Assembly (NCBI RefSeq): GCF_041260155.1
Contig: NC_091931.1
Location: 22,709,654 to 22,773,653, forward strand
Length of the DNA: 64,000 bases
Source: Ptychodera flava
Taxonomy: Eukaryota > Hemichordata > Enteropneusta > Ptychoderidae
Direction of reading: 5' to 3'
Part shown: piece by piece, positions 48,549 through 60,800 of the stretch
Layout: each line of letters starts with the position of its first letter
Numbering within the stretch: the first letter of the stretch is position 1
Notes under the pieces: generated by a model
The model's input: the letters and a program-made list of their open reading frames with translations, nothing else
Told to the model about the DNA's origin: nothing
The model's database searches: none
Program-made: the position numbers and the translations under genes

Positions 48549-51131
48549 ACTACGAGCCGAGTAGCCGAGTTCCAATGGCGAGGGGTACGGTAAATCTGAT
48601 AACGCCCTTCAAGGGAAACCTATCTTCCTTACACTACTACCTGCAGTGCTTTGAGTTGTGAAAATATCTCAGACTGGAGCAAAATCAGGTTATGCCTATA
48701 GCAGCAGAGCCAAGGCTTGGGACAGTGAGTCGCCTGACATTCACATAGCTTATTTCACATTTGCAGACAATGGCTTCCTTTTGTTCGATTCTGCAAGTGA
48801 CTTTAATTCACTGGGAAATCCCATGCTCACGTTGGCGTCCGTTGTAAGGCACATGGCCTGCTTCTGAGAAGTCGTCAATAGGCTGGCCACGGTCCGTGGG
48901 CTGGCGTTTCAGCAGAAACGCCCACACACCAAATAAAGCCTCATGCATCAATGAGAGACTGTTCAGAACAGCCGACCCCTCATGACCTTGCAACACGTGA
49001 TGCTTTGTACTCCCTGTTATATGTTATTGCCATGACTTTGCACTACTCTACTGTTCATACAATTATTATAACGAAAATAGTATCATATGATTACAGGGAA
49101 ATTCCATATTACCAGAACGAGACCAGCAGACGGCGGCGTCTCGGCACGTGATCGGCGTTTCCAAAAACAACAAAACCAAATGAGAATTTCTTTTTTCAGC
49201 TACATATGACTTAATGCTTTGGATAGGCATTCCTTGCGGTCTTCTAGTTGTTTTTTTTTCGTTCACGATACACTGGCTAAGGTATAATTTTAAGGCTTTG
49301 ATCAGTACGGAGCTTCATTATAACAGAGCTGTTTTCAATGGCCAGTGACGCGTACTTCGTTTTGAATCACAACCGCTGACAACTTACCACTCAAATATGC
49401 GACTTTGAGGCCAACAAAAAATAACGTTCATTTGCTTATTGTTCATATACTTCTGCCGTTCTGGCATCTTAATTCAATTTTGCCAACAAAGATTATTTTA
49501 TATTTTTGATGACTTACGAAAACACAGGCCTGATGACATCTTTGGCCGACTGCCATTCTACCATAGTATTATTATATGAATGTTATGATTATCGGAATGA
49601 AACTAAACAGTCGCGTTGTTGGAATCATTCCGCACCGAGTACGCAGGACTGAACAGCACTGAGGGTCCAGTTACTTCGTAAAGCCGTAGGCGGGCCTTGA
49701 GAAAACAAAATTACTCTATAACGAATATTTGGTCAGGTGCTTACCAGGTGTGTCTACGAGTGTTATTTCCGGCTTGTGTACAGCCATTATCGGGTTGACA
49801 CTCATAGTAGGGAAGTTGGTCTATTCTTTGTACCGTGCTTCGTTCGGTAAGAATTGTACGAAATAGTGTCAACGGCTATCTCAAACCAAGTAAAAATGTT
49901 ACACTAGCCAGTGTAGTGTAGGTGTGATTTACGTGTTCACAAATACACAATGTTACGTATTTTATTTTATGCTTTATTCATACCTATATATATAAAACCT
50001 AAAAGAGTATATACAAAACGAAACTGAATAAACTGATGAAAGAGAAAGCGAAGACTACGTGCAAGAAAATTTCAGATAAATTGTACATAATTTTTTACAT
50101 TTTGTTTTCGTGCTTCAACTACATGCCACTATATATGGTACTAACAGTGCTAGTTTTCTGTAACGTGAACTCTGACATTCCTGATGAAATAGACTGAAAT
50201 TTTGAATAAAACTAACTTGTAACTGATATTTTCCATTCAGCAGGAAATAATTTCATTTTTGGAGGCTTCGTGAAGAAATTCGGGGAGTTAAATGAAAAAC
50301 ATATGCAATCGCTCTCTATTTTTTGCTGAACACTTTATTACCATACTTAAAGGCCCATGAGCTGCAACAGTGTGAAATTTGTCCAACCTCAAGGTACCTC
50401 CAATTTCCTCGCATAGTCATTGCAATCTGCAAATTGATATTATGTGCTTCAACAACGTTTGTTTGTGGCAGAATAGGCAAGATATTTAACAGGTTTTTGT
50501 TTGTTTTAAATTTCCCACCATTTTCAAAATCTTGCCATGTTATGTAAAAAATACAGAATTTTGTCAAAGTGGAGTGAATCCCTTTCCCGTCCTTTCATTT
50601 GATTGCACCATGTTGTATTTGTTAAGATTCAAAAGTGCACATGCAACATTTATGCTGCTTATCATGTAGTTGTATGGAGGCGGCCAATTGGATGCGGCAC
50701 CCATTTATTATTTATCTCACTGAAACCTACCCACGCAGTCCCACTCAGTGGATAATTTTACTTGAGTAAACATCTCTGAGTAAGAACATTTCTATGAACT
50801 AATTTTAGTCTAAACAAGGCAGTATTGCTGAAGGCAATGAGTACTTGGGCCGTGATAGAGTAATTTTGAGGACAATATATACTACTATTCAAATATGGTC
50901 TTGAATTTCCTCCTGTCAATGAGGCATTTGATTAACTGGTTATTAAACGAAGCAATGGCATGACAACGGCAAAATATGTCTAGCAACTTTTGTGGAGTTT
51001 GAGGCAGGGGTTCTTTATTTATAGCGGGAATTGCTTAAACTCCTTAAATATTCAAATTACAGCAAATTTCTTTTGTTCTCGATGGTAGATGTCTAATATT
51101 TAGATGGGCATATTTAGATTTCTACCCTATA

Positions 51132-51806
51132 GTTATCCCTATATACCAAAAATCGGACATCCAGCTCTATTGGCTTGCTCAGAATTAGATATGCGCATAA
51201 TTAATGAGGTACAATATGTGGTGTCATAAGGTGTCCCATCATACCATTTATGAAGGGTGTAGCACTTGTGGTTACTGAGTTGTGGACAAATATATATATT
51301 TGAGGTCAAAGGTCATCGAGGTCACGTGACATTTTGTCAAAATAATTGTATTGCTAAGTTATTCCCATATACCAAAAATCAGACCTCCAGCTCTATTGGC
51401 GCGCTCAAAATTATATATGCGCATAATTAATGAGGTACAATATGTGGTGTCATAAGGTGTCTTATCATACCAAATATGAAGGATGTAGCACTTGTGGTTA
51501 CTGAGTTGTGGACAAATATATATATTTGAGGTCAAAGGTCATTGAGGTCACGTCACATTTTGTCATAATAATTGTATTGCTAAGTTATTCCTATATACCA
51601 AAAATCAGACCTCTAGTTCTACTGGCTCGTTCAAAATAAGATATGCACATAATTAATGAGGTACAATATATGGTGTCATAAGGTGTCCTTTCATACCAAA
51701 TATGAAGGGTGTAGCACTTGTGGTTACTGAGTTGTAGACAAATATGTATTTTTGAGGTCAAAGGTCATTGAGGTCACGTGAAGTTTTGTCAACAAATTAT
51801 ATTGTT
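51132..51806. repeat. 226-bp tandem array, three units
   Basis: Units begin at 51132, 51358 and 51584, each with 'ataccaaaaatc', 'cgcataattaatgaggtaca' (or a close variant) and 'gaggtcaaaggtcat'. Confidence 0.9.
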
Positions 51807-52436
51807 AGAGTTCCATTAGCTGTATCTTTTGGCGATTTTTCCGTTAGCTTTGATTGAAATGATCACTTGCTCATGTTGAATAGCCTGTCAAATAACAGAG
51901 AATCGCATATTATTCGGAAACATTACGTGCCCTACAACTAAATAACATGTGATTTTACAACGAAAATTTCAATTTTTGTCCGGACAGAAATACAAACTCT
52001 GTTGACACGCGGATTGCAACGTAGGCTATCTTCTGACCTGCGTGAGCCATTTACAGCAATTTCAAAATAAATATTCATTACTTATGCCCGGTAGTTACGT
52101 CGTAGTCCATTGTCCGAGCTCGTAGTCCATTGTCCGAGCACGTTGCGTAGCCAGATGTCTGGCAATCCACGACGCAATAAACGTAAACTTGTACATCTCG
52201 CGTGATCGCGGCGTCACCATATCTGCGTTCTCCCCAGCACGCTGAGCGTGCCAGACGTCAACAAACGAGCTCGGAAGGGCAACATGTTTGAACAAAAATT
52301 AGCAGTTTTATGTGGCTATAACATCACTAATCATGTTTGTTTCTTCGTAAAATAACATTTTGCAACAATATTAGCCTCAAACATGGAATTTTCCGAGGTA
52401 AAAAATGGTCAAAAGTTACAAATAATGGCCCTTTAA
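51807..52436. repeat. 630-bp segment separating units three and four of the 226-bp array
   Basis: It starts and ends where one array unit should pass into the next, so it looks like an insertion. It contains a duplicated 'cgtagtccattgtccgagc' (near 52103 and 52120). No terminal inverted repeat is clear. Confidence 0.45.
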
Positions 52437-53045
52437 CTTATCCCTATATACTAGTACCAGAAATCAGACCTCTTGCTCTATTGGCTCGCTCATAATTAGA
52501 TATGCACATAATTAATGGAGTACAATATGTGGCGTCATAAGGTGTCCCATCATACCAAATATGAAAGGTTTAGCACTTGTGGTTACTGAGTTATGGACAA
52601 TAATGTATATTTCAGGTCAAAGGTCACCAAGGTCACATGATATTTTGTCAAAATGTCTGAGATATCTGCGTGAACCGATGGACTCACTGATGGACTCACG
52701 GACGGATATGAGCCAATCTATAAGCCCCCTGGACTTTATCCGTGGGGACAAAAAAACTGTGTCACTGCATCCTTTAGGCAATATGAATACAATGAGAAAC
52801 TAAATTTTTATTTTTCTTGGCATCATACATGCGAGTCTATGGAGAACTGCCTTATACATGGGAGTCTATGGAGGTGTAAACTAAAAAGTCCTCTAACACG
52901 GCCAAATTTGATAGCATTGTGAAACAAATCGACGTGCATCTGTATCAGTGTATGGGGTTGGGTACTAGGCGTGAACGGACGGACGGACGCACGGACATGA
53001 CCAAACCTATAAGTCCCCTCGGACTTCGTCCGTGGTGATTAAAAA
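52437..53045. repeat. Fourth 226-bp unit and GGAC-rich tails
   Basis: A diverged unit (52437-52660) is followed by two copies of a tail with GGACGGA runs and 'cctataagtcccc...ggacttcgtccgtgg' (about 52690-52750 and 52975-53040). Confidence 0.65.
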
Positions 53046-53393
53046 CAACGTAACAGTTATTACAGCTACACAGGCGGTAGGTTCATATCCAGAGCCCCGT
53101 ACGGTCTGCCGCCGTCGCTGAAAACAATCTCATGCACCCGGCCATATGGGCAGCTGGCCGGATGCATGACTTCCCGGAGAAGGCGAGCTGTCACGTTCAA
53201 GCTCAGGATTATTTGTCGATCAAATTTCAATAAATTTACCTTACCTAGATGAAATTTTGTCTATAGGCTGAAATTTAGCCGAAGTTTGACAAAATTACAT
53301 CGATTTTTCAGATTCATATGCGACATTTTTGAGTTTTGAGTGCAGACAGAAATAAGTTTTGAGGCAACATGGCTGCGACCCCATGTTGACCCC

Positions 53394-53710
53394 TAGCCCT
53401 GCGTACGATGCTATGTGCTACAGCTAACACACAGCATCGTACGCAGGGCCAGCGAGAGAGTTGCCGACATCGACGGTTATTTACGAGAAGTGAATAAAAG
53501 ACTGTCATTTTTGGAAGCGATCGAGTAGCTGAGGTAGGCTGGGATACGACTTGGGCCCAAGAACGCTGAATTTCGGCAGTAATTTGGCTTTTTACGTCAA
53601 GTTTCAAAATGGATCTGAAGTCACCGACCCAACGTACGGGTCTTTGCAGGGCTGTGGTGTGCGGGGCGGCGGTTAGCTGTAGCGGAACACACAGCATCGT
53701 ACGCAGGGCT
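53394..53710. mobile_element. 317-bp TIR element with a 10-bp target duplication
   Basis: TGTTGACCCC flanks it on both sides (53384-53393 and 53711-53720). The ends carry GCCCTGCGTACGATGCT and its reverse complement, followed inward by 'acagctaac' and its complement. A further inverted copy of the end at 53430-53449 makes a hairpin at the left side. Confidence 0.8.
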
Positions 53711-55423
53711 TGTTGACCCCCAAGTGAAAATGTCTTCGCGATCAAATCTTCCTATATTTTTTTCAGAATTTTCAACAAAATCATTGCTTCTTACATCTTT
53801 TGTAAAATATAAAATACTAAAATAAAACTGCGATGTGCCATGTCTCCAGATTTCTAAAATATCGTTCGTTGACCGTTCGACGCAAACTTGAGACGCAGTT
53901 GAAATTCAATACTGACCGCCAAATAATCTTAATGAGACGAGATCAGTCTAGACATCCTCCAAATTATCCAACCATTCGCATTGGAGTTCAGCTCGCTTAG
54001 AGTATCATAACATTTTTCGGCCTTCTTTTAGATCGACCCTAATATCTCCCATTTAGGAAATAAATACACAAGCTACCTCGACAAAACTTCGTGCACCATC
54101 CAAGACCAAACGCACTACAAACAGTCTTGACGTCATCATCTCCTTACATGGTAATCGGCATACCGTATTTTTTAGCAAAGGGGACACAGAATACGTCGGA
54201 GTATTCAGTTTCAAAACGTATTACATTGTGTGATGTTGTCAAAAAAAAGTCATGTTACTGCAGTGGTATAAATTACAAAACACAAAAGTTCAAATCAGTT
54301 TATTTTGGACTGGCTTTACCCAACATTTCATATTGTTTCTTATGCCAGATTTGACCACGTGCTTACTGGCGACCCCTTTTCATGCAAATTTTGTGTCAAA
54401 TGATGTGTTCCCCTGGAAAAACAAACGTACGATTTCTAAATGAAGGAGGCGAAATTTGCCCTCAAGACTCGAAATCACCCCTTTGGGGTGTACCTAGCTA
54501 TTTTTAACGAGCTTCTCGAATCTGCAGCTCTATTTCGAAATGATGGTCTGGTTTTCTCAGCTCAAGGATAAGTGTTCTCCATCGCTGTGGGCATTACTAT
54601 TCTCAACCGGGGGTACAGTTTCCAGTCGTAATGTTTTCATTGTGTCCGGGATATAAAACCTTTCCTTTTCAAACTTTCTCTTTGATTAACACTAATCCAC
54701 ATCTTGTCAGTGATTAAACATGTTTCAAGTTTAAATGTTAAATTCTGGTCTCGAGCCCTCCTGTTCGACCAAACCGAAATTACCCCTCCCACTTTGGCTC
54801 GTCCAGTGGGTGTAGCAAGGGTCGTGCCATCGCCTAGGAAACGGAGGGTGCATTAATTGTTGCATTTCGATGCACATTTTGATTATATTCAGAAGATTTT
54901 GTGGCAAAAACTCAGATAGAGAAGCATTTATATTCACATCTCACTTATTCAAGACTGACTGAGAGCAGCACTTCCATTCAGTTAACATCATTACGCCATT
55001 ATTATGCCAAGAAAGATGAAGCCAATACATTTGCCCTCCCTGGTCTCAGCCAGAAATGGTTATACCTTACAGTTTTTTCCCACGGAATGAAAACAAATGT
55101 ACTTGGGCTGAGGCCCAAGTACAATAAAAATATCCTGAAAATATGCCAAAAGTTGCAGCTCACGTGCCTTTAATAATTTCCAAAACAATCTTAGCAATGT
55201 ACTTTATTTGGACGAGAATACAGATGTGTCAAAAGTTCCCGTTTGAACTCGTTGGCCAAATCTGCTGCTAGTGTTGTGCCGCCTCCATGGAGTGGAAATA
55301 AATGGCTTTGCGCTTTATTAGCATAATCCATGCCCATTTTCGTTCAAGGGCCTCAATTTGTTCCTTTTCGCAGAGTAAATTTATCAGTTCAACTTTGCTG
55401 ATAATAGTAATTTTTATCCCATA

Positions 55424-55771
55424 AAGGTAGATTGCACCTTGGAGACAGATATTCGGACTCTCAAATTTGTTCAAAACTTTTCTGATCTACCACTTATGGG
55501 GGCTCATTTAAAGCTCATGGAGTAATAAATTCTTTCAGTTTTTCTAATATCGGAAAATTCTATCTTCCATCATAGAGTTAACAGGGACAGCGGCCATTTT
55601 GAATTTCAAATATCGGTAAACGTCGGAAAATTCGTTTCTGTAGCGCCAAAATTTTGCACGGCGACCCCTGATTTTTTCACTCTTGATTTGGTAAGAGAAT
55701 GGTTAGAAGTTTCATTGAGGAAAATTTGAGCGAAATTTCAAGTCTTTCACTTTCGAGGCGCATACTACCTT
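55424..55771 (-). mobile_element. M1 element, reverse copy
   Basis: Starts AAGGTAGATTGCACCTTGG and ends CGAGGCGCATACTACCTT. The interior is the reverse complement of the family body. Confidence 0.82.
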
Positions 55772-56600
55772 CAGACACAATATGTAAAAACTCATTTACA
55801 AACTGGTCACAACTTCCCGTGTCACACTCTGCTATACATGTAGGCGATTGCTTCCCTGTAAAACAATGGCATTTCTCCTGAAAGTCGAGGAGCAAGAAAC
55901 CAGGCAGTTTTTAGAATTTGAAAAGCCCTTAATCAAAACCTAACCAGGAAGGAAACTTAGGCCAAATAAAAATATGTGCGTTTCTGGTAACCCAACCGAC
56001 ACTAGAAAACCCCGCATTTGCATTTTCAGAAACATTTGAGTAAACTCAATGGGTCTATTAAAGTCAACAAAAAGTCTGACAACAAAAAGAAAAATAGAGA
56101 AAAAATTCCTCCGACCTACCAACCCTAATTTTCTGAGGCATTCATGTTAAAAAAACACACGTACTATTTTATTTGGCAGTATGAATACATTATTAAGAAA
56201 TAGCTTGCGTGGACCGTACACTTTTTTGGCATCTTACAATCATCCTAAGTTGTCATTGAAATCAACCTGAGTATTTCAACGTTTCTCGAAGCTGTGTAGG
56301 CCTATCCATGCAATTCTCAGCCTTGTATTAATGTGCAATACGCATTGTGGATATTGTATTATACTATTACATAATAATACAACAATGTCTGTAGCTTCTC
56401 ATATTATTTAATGATTACTTTTGTTCTTGAGAACATATTTATCTGGAGTACTTTGAAACGCAAAAGTAGTCAACGTCGCCGACACAATGTATATGCCATT
56501 GTTGACATACAAATTCGATCAATTGTCCGTGACATGAATACCCATAAAATTGCAATTTTTCTTCCTGTTACACTGAACATGTAAAACCAAGTATCCATTT

Positions 56601-57012
56601 ACAACCATTTTCAGTAATAGAGCGCGAAGCCACTGCAGTGAACTGCTATAAAACTGCTCACACTAATTAGTTTCAGCTGTAGCCAGCTGGCAAAGTCGAC
56701 AACATTGTATGTCCCATGCAGACAGTTTGTCTCTGGAAGTTGAAACAAAAACGATTTGTACATGGACCAGTGCATGGTAATGTTACATTGTATCTTAATC
56801 TTGAACACAGGATGCCAATCGTAAACTCTCATTTACAACTCGAGCCTCAGACAGAGCTAGTTTTGCCTTTGTACAAGCAGACTTTTTGGTCTTTATCAAG
56901 TAGCCTTGTTCAAGACCAAAGTGGCCACGGCTAGAGCTGAAACTAATTAGTGTAAGCAGTTGTATTGCAGTTCACTGCAGTGGCTTCCCGCTCTATTACT
57001 GAAAATGGTTGT
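56601..57012. mobile_element. 412-bp foldback element with about 75-base arms
   Basis: 'acaaccattttcagtaatag' at the left is mirrored by 'ctattactgaaaatggttgt' at the right. The arms continue through 'gaagccactgcagtgaactg' and 'ctaattagtttcagct'. No open frame is likely to be coding. Confidence 0.78.
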
Positions 57013-57808
57013 ATTATCAACATTCATCTATAAGTAAACTTCCTTCCATTCGCCGTAAGCTCCCTGTTATTAACTCCTGCATGCTTTAGCACCGAAACCA
57101 CAGGGAGAAAGTATACAAGAAATTGCAAACAAATGGCCAGTAGTACTGAATAAACGAACTATCACTAAATTGAAAAAAATATTAATGACATTGGTAGAAA
57201 AATAAACTTCATAAAAATGGCCTGAATGTGTATATCTCAAAAGGGCCACTACAGTACAGGGTTTAAAGTTATACAGTCACCTGTAATTTAAATATGCCCA
57301 TATATGATCAAAGGGGCGTTCCTTGGTATTCAAAATGCCCATGTGACGGCGCTGTTTTGAAAAGCGGCCACCCGTTTAAAATCTGTGATTGTTAGATTTT
57401 CTCTTCTAATGGTAACTGTGGCAAAATTGGAACAGTTGAAAGTATACATTTAAACAACAGTAGCATTCAGGCATTTTAAAAATTGTGGAAAATTTGCAAG
57501 GCAACGAAGTCAGCAACCCGCTGGATGAAGTTCAATGTCACTAATTAGTGAACTTGTTTCGATCCAAGCTGGTGAATCATAATTAATTTCCTTTCCAAGT
57601 GCAAGAACCGAAGAAAGACAGAATTCTAGTCCTGGACTTAGAATTCAGTTGTCAACAATAACATTGGGCTTAAGTTACTTTTTTTACAAAGTCCAAAACA
57701 AACACAAAAACTAGAAAACATAGCAGCAGTTCTATTTTTTGTACTATATATCCAAAATATTTCCGAAAGTCAGTGTTTGTTAGGTACGAATTCGAATCCG
57801 CACCAGAT

Positions 57809-60800
57809 TTATCCGCTCAGCCAGATTTCTAAATACAGCACACAAGAGTGGAATCTGAAATAGATTCCTAAGGGCGTCGTCAAATGTAACACGATGGACC
57901 ACAAGTTAAACCCGTAGAAGCAATATTGTATGGGGCTTACGTAGACGTCTTTCAGCTCGTAAATATTGGTCCACCAAAACATAAAATTGGTAAAAATGAG
58001 AAACATCATGATATTTCGCATGAACGTGGGCCGGAAATTTTCCGGTGGCTTCCTGTGGAGTGCGTCGTACAGGAATATGACTTGCACGAAAATGTCGATA
58101 ACTTTCAAACACTCGTGGATGAGGAGCAGCACGGGCTCGTGCACTGAGTGAATGGTGAGCGATGACGCAATAATGGTGAACACAGATGTAATGAAGAGGC
58201 CGCTGGCTGACACGTACATCAGCAGCATCGGCAAACGCAGTTCGTCTTCTCTGCCGTCGTCGATCTGCCAATCGTCGCTTCGCCGCATCTTAAAATGGGA
58301 CGCCAAGTTGCCGATTATAGCCATAGGGTAGACACTTACAATGAAACCATAGTAGAACATTGACGGCACCCCATTCTTATTGTCACTGGCGTGTTTCTCT
58401 GTTAAATAATGCGTTACCACGATGGCAATGGACGCGATCAGTACCACAAACCCTAACCCGAGACCTATGAAACTACACTTTAAGTTCCTGTGCTTTGTCG
58501 GAGGTTCGTGAGGGCGGGCTTCCTGCTGCCGTCCGATGTTTCCGTACATGACATACATGAATCCAGACATGATGAGGTAGAACTCCATCGCACCCGGTAT
58601 AAGGATAGATGATGATTTCTCACGGATATCTTGAAAAGTGTCCTTTCCGTCGCCATCACCTACAAAAAGGATACATTAAGTTACCAGTATTTATAATTGT
58701 CAGAAGCAAGTTGCGTGAGTATGAAAATCTTGCCCAAGGACCAAAGTCTCCGCTATAAAGATATGAATCTAAATTATGATACATTAATTTACCTTCAAGC
58801 ACACAGAGCACGCAGTGCTTAGATTTTCAGACTCCTCAAAACCTTAAAATTCTTTAAAGATTCAAGATTAAAGTTTTTCTTTTAAGATTTTGATTACCTC
58901 AGTCTCATGTGGGTGTATTTCTAATCCCGTTGACAATATTACAATGTCATTTTCCATCGCCATAAATTACCTTACACTCAACGCACAGAATTGTTCGCTC
59001 TTTCTGAATGTCAAAAATAGGTAAATTTTAGGTATTTTTCCCTAAATGATTGAAAGGGAAGGAATTATTGAAAATAGTTTCAAACTGTAATTCACAATTC
59101 ACTTCGAATGAAAGCACTGGCTTCGTTTACCTGTCACGTGATACTTGAAATCACCGAGGGCGTACATCATGTGGGTACTTTTGTTCCCTCTTGTCCTATT
59201 GTGTAGTCTACAAATCGAACTGTTGAAATATTGGTGTTCCAAATCGTCCATGACTTCAGTTACGAAATCTCGAATCCAACAGCTCATGCAGGCTGCCCAT
59301 AGCAACATGATGAAAATCCTGATGTAAGAAAATGGCATTATATGATGTAACTGTAAGTACAAAAAATTTCGTTCATATCCGGCAAGTATTGTCTCCACGT
59401 CAACAGCCGCACAGAAAGCGATTTATAAGATTTTATCTTTAAGGTACTAGAGTGTGCGCCTCGAAAGTGAAAGACTTGAAGTTTAGCTCAATATTCCCTC
59501 GATAAAACTTCTTTTACCATTCTTTTATCAAATCAACGATGGAAATCGGGGATCACCGTGCAAAGTTTGGAACTAGAGAAACAAATTAATTTCCCAAACA
59601 TTTTGCGATTTTTGAAATTCAAAATTGTCGCCATCCCTGTGTTAACCCTATGGGAAAAAAATCGATTTTCGAAAAACTAAGACGGCGAAAAGTTTTCTTT
59701 CTCCAAGAGCTTTAAAATGAACCCCCAACAAGTGGTAGATCAGAAAAGAATTGTAAAGAATTTGAGAGTCCGAATATCTGTCCCCGAGCCGCGTTCCACG
59801 GTGACCTCATTGAGTCAAATAAGTATCATGAGCCACAGTTGATAAGAGAAGTAACTGATGACAAGAAATTCCATTCCATTCCATTCTCTCAGAAATCAGA
59901 AGTAGAAATAATCGTGTTAAGTGATACACAAAATAACTCTTTATTTTACTCATTGCATTGCTGTCTTATCTGTTCCTTTTTCTTTCCCACCATTTCACGA
60001 AATCAAATTAACCTTACCTTGAAAACCGTTTCCATTTTGTGATGCATTTATTAGAGTGAGCACACACGAACAACCAGAGAAGCAGTATGAACAACGCGGC
60101 TAAGGCCGCCTCCATCGCAGCAACGCTGTCGTGATCGCCGTGTCCATGGTTGCTACCGTCGATGACGGACCCAAGTTTAAAGACGTTCTGTAATATCCCA
60201 CATGCGCCAAACAATGCGGCGCCACCTGTAGGAAAGCACGAAACGGCGGAAAATTAATCACCGTATAATGAAAGATTTGATGTTATCAACGCAGGTTTGG
60301 CCTGAGATACCCAGAATTTCGTATTTCTCAGAATGCATTGCGCCTGAGGAGCAGCTCGCGTATGGTAACTAATAAGACCATGTGCAAGGTTTTAATATCT
60401 CAGTGAACGAGGTCTGCACCTATATCTGCTTGTTTCCTAGCAACCTAGCATTAATTGCCATCTTCGTAAAGAAGCAGATAAGTGTTTAATTTTTATGAAC
60501 GCTTTCGCGAATATAGGTTGTCGGTAGGTCGACCCCAGTCAGCAAGATGAAGACAAGATATCCACGAAATCCATGTTGGGATTCTTTTCACTGCTAATTG
60601 CATCGCCAATAAGGGAAAAATTTCGAGTTGAATACTGGCTCTGAGTTTTGAACACTACATGTAATTGCATGCCGATACGTGATATTACTTTCACTTTTGA
60701 TTTCATGGGTCAGTTCTGTATCTAGTAATCCTGATATATAAGTGTCGTGCCACTGGTTGAAATGCCCACTGGTTATTGCGGCGCGGCACGAGTGCGCATG

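Larger units (their letters stand above)
48549..57808. other. Intergenic region between the two otopetrin genes
   Basis: No exon recognised on either strand. It holds a 226-bp tandem array, a 317-bp TIR element, an M1 copy and a long foldback. 48549-51100 and 57013-57808 show nothing beyond AT-rich DNA, apart from a short block near 50350 ('ggcccatgagctgcaac') that is repeated in reverse near 55155. Confidence 0.6.

Noticed and set aside
53314..53745. 143-residue minus-strand frame
   Set aside because: Lies across a TIR element with its target duplication; no domain signature.
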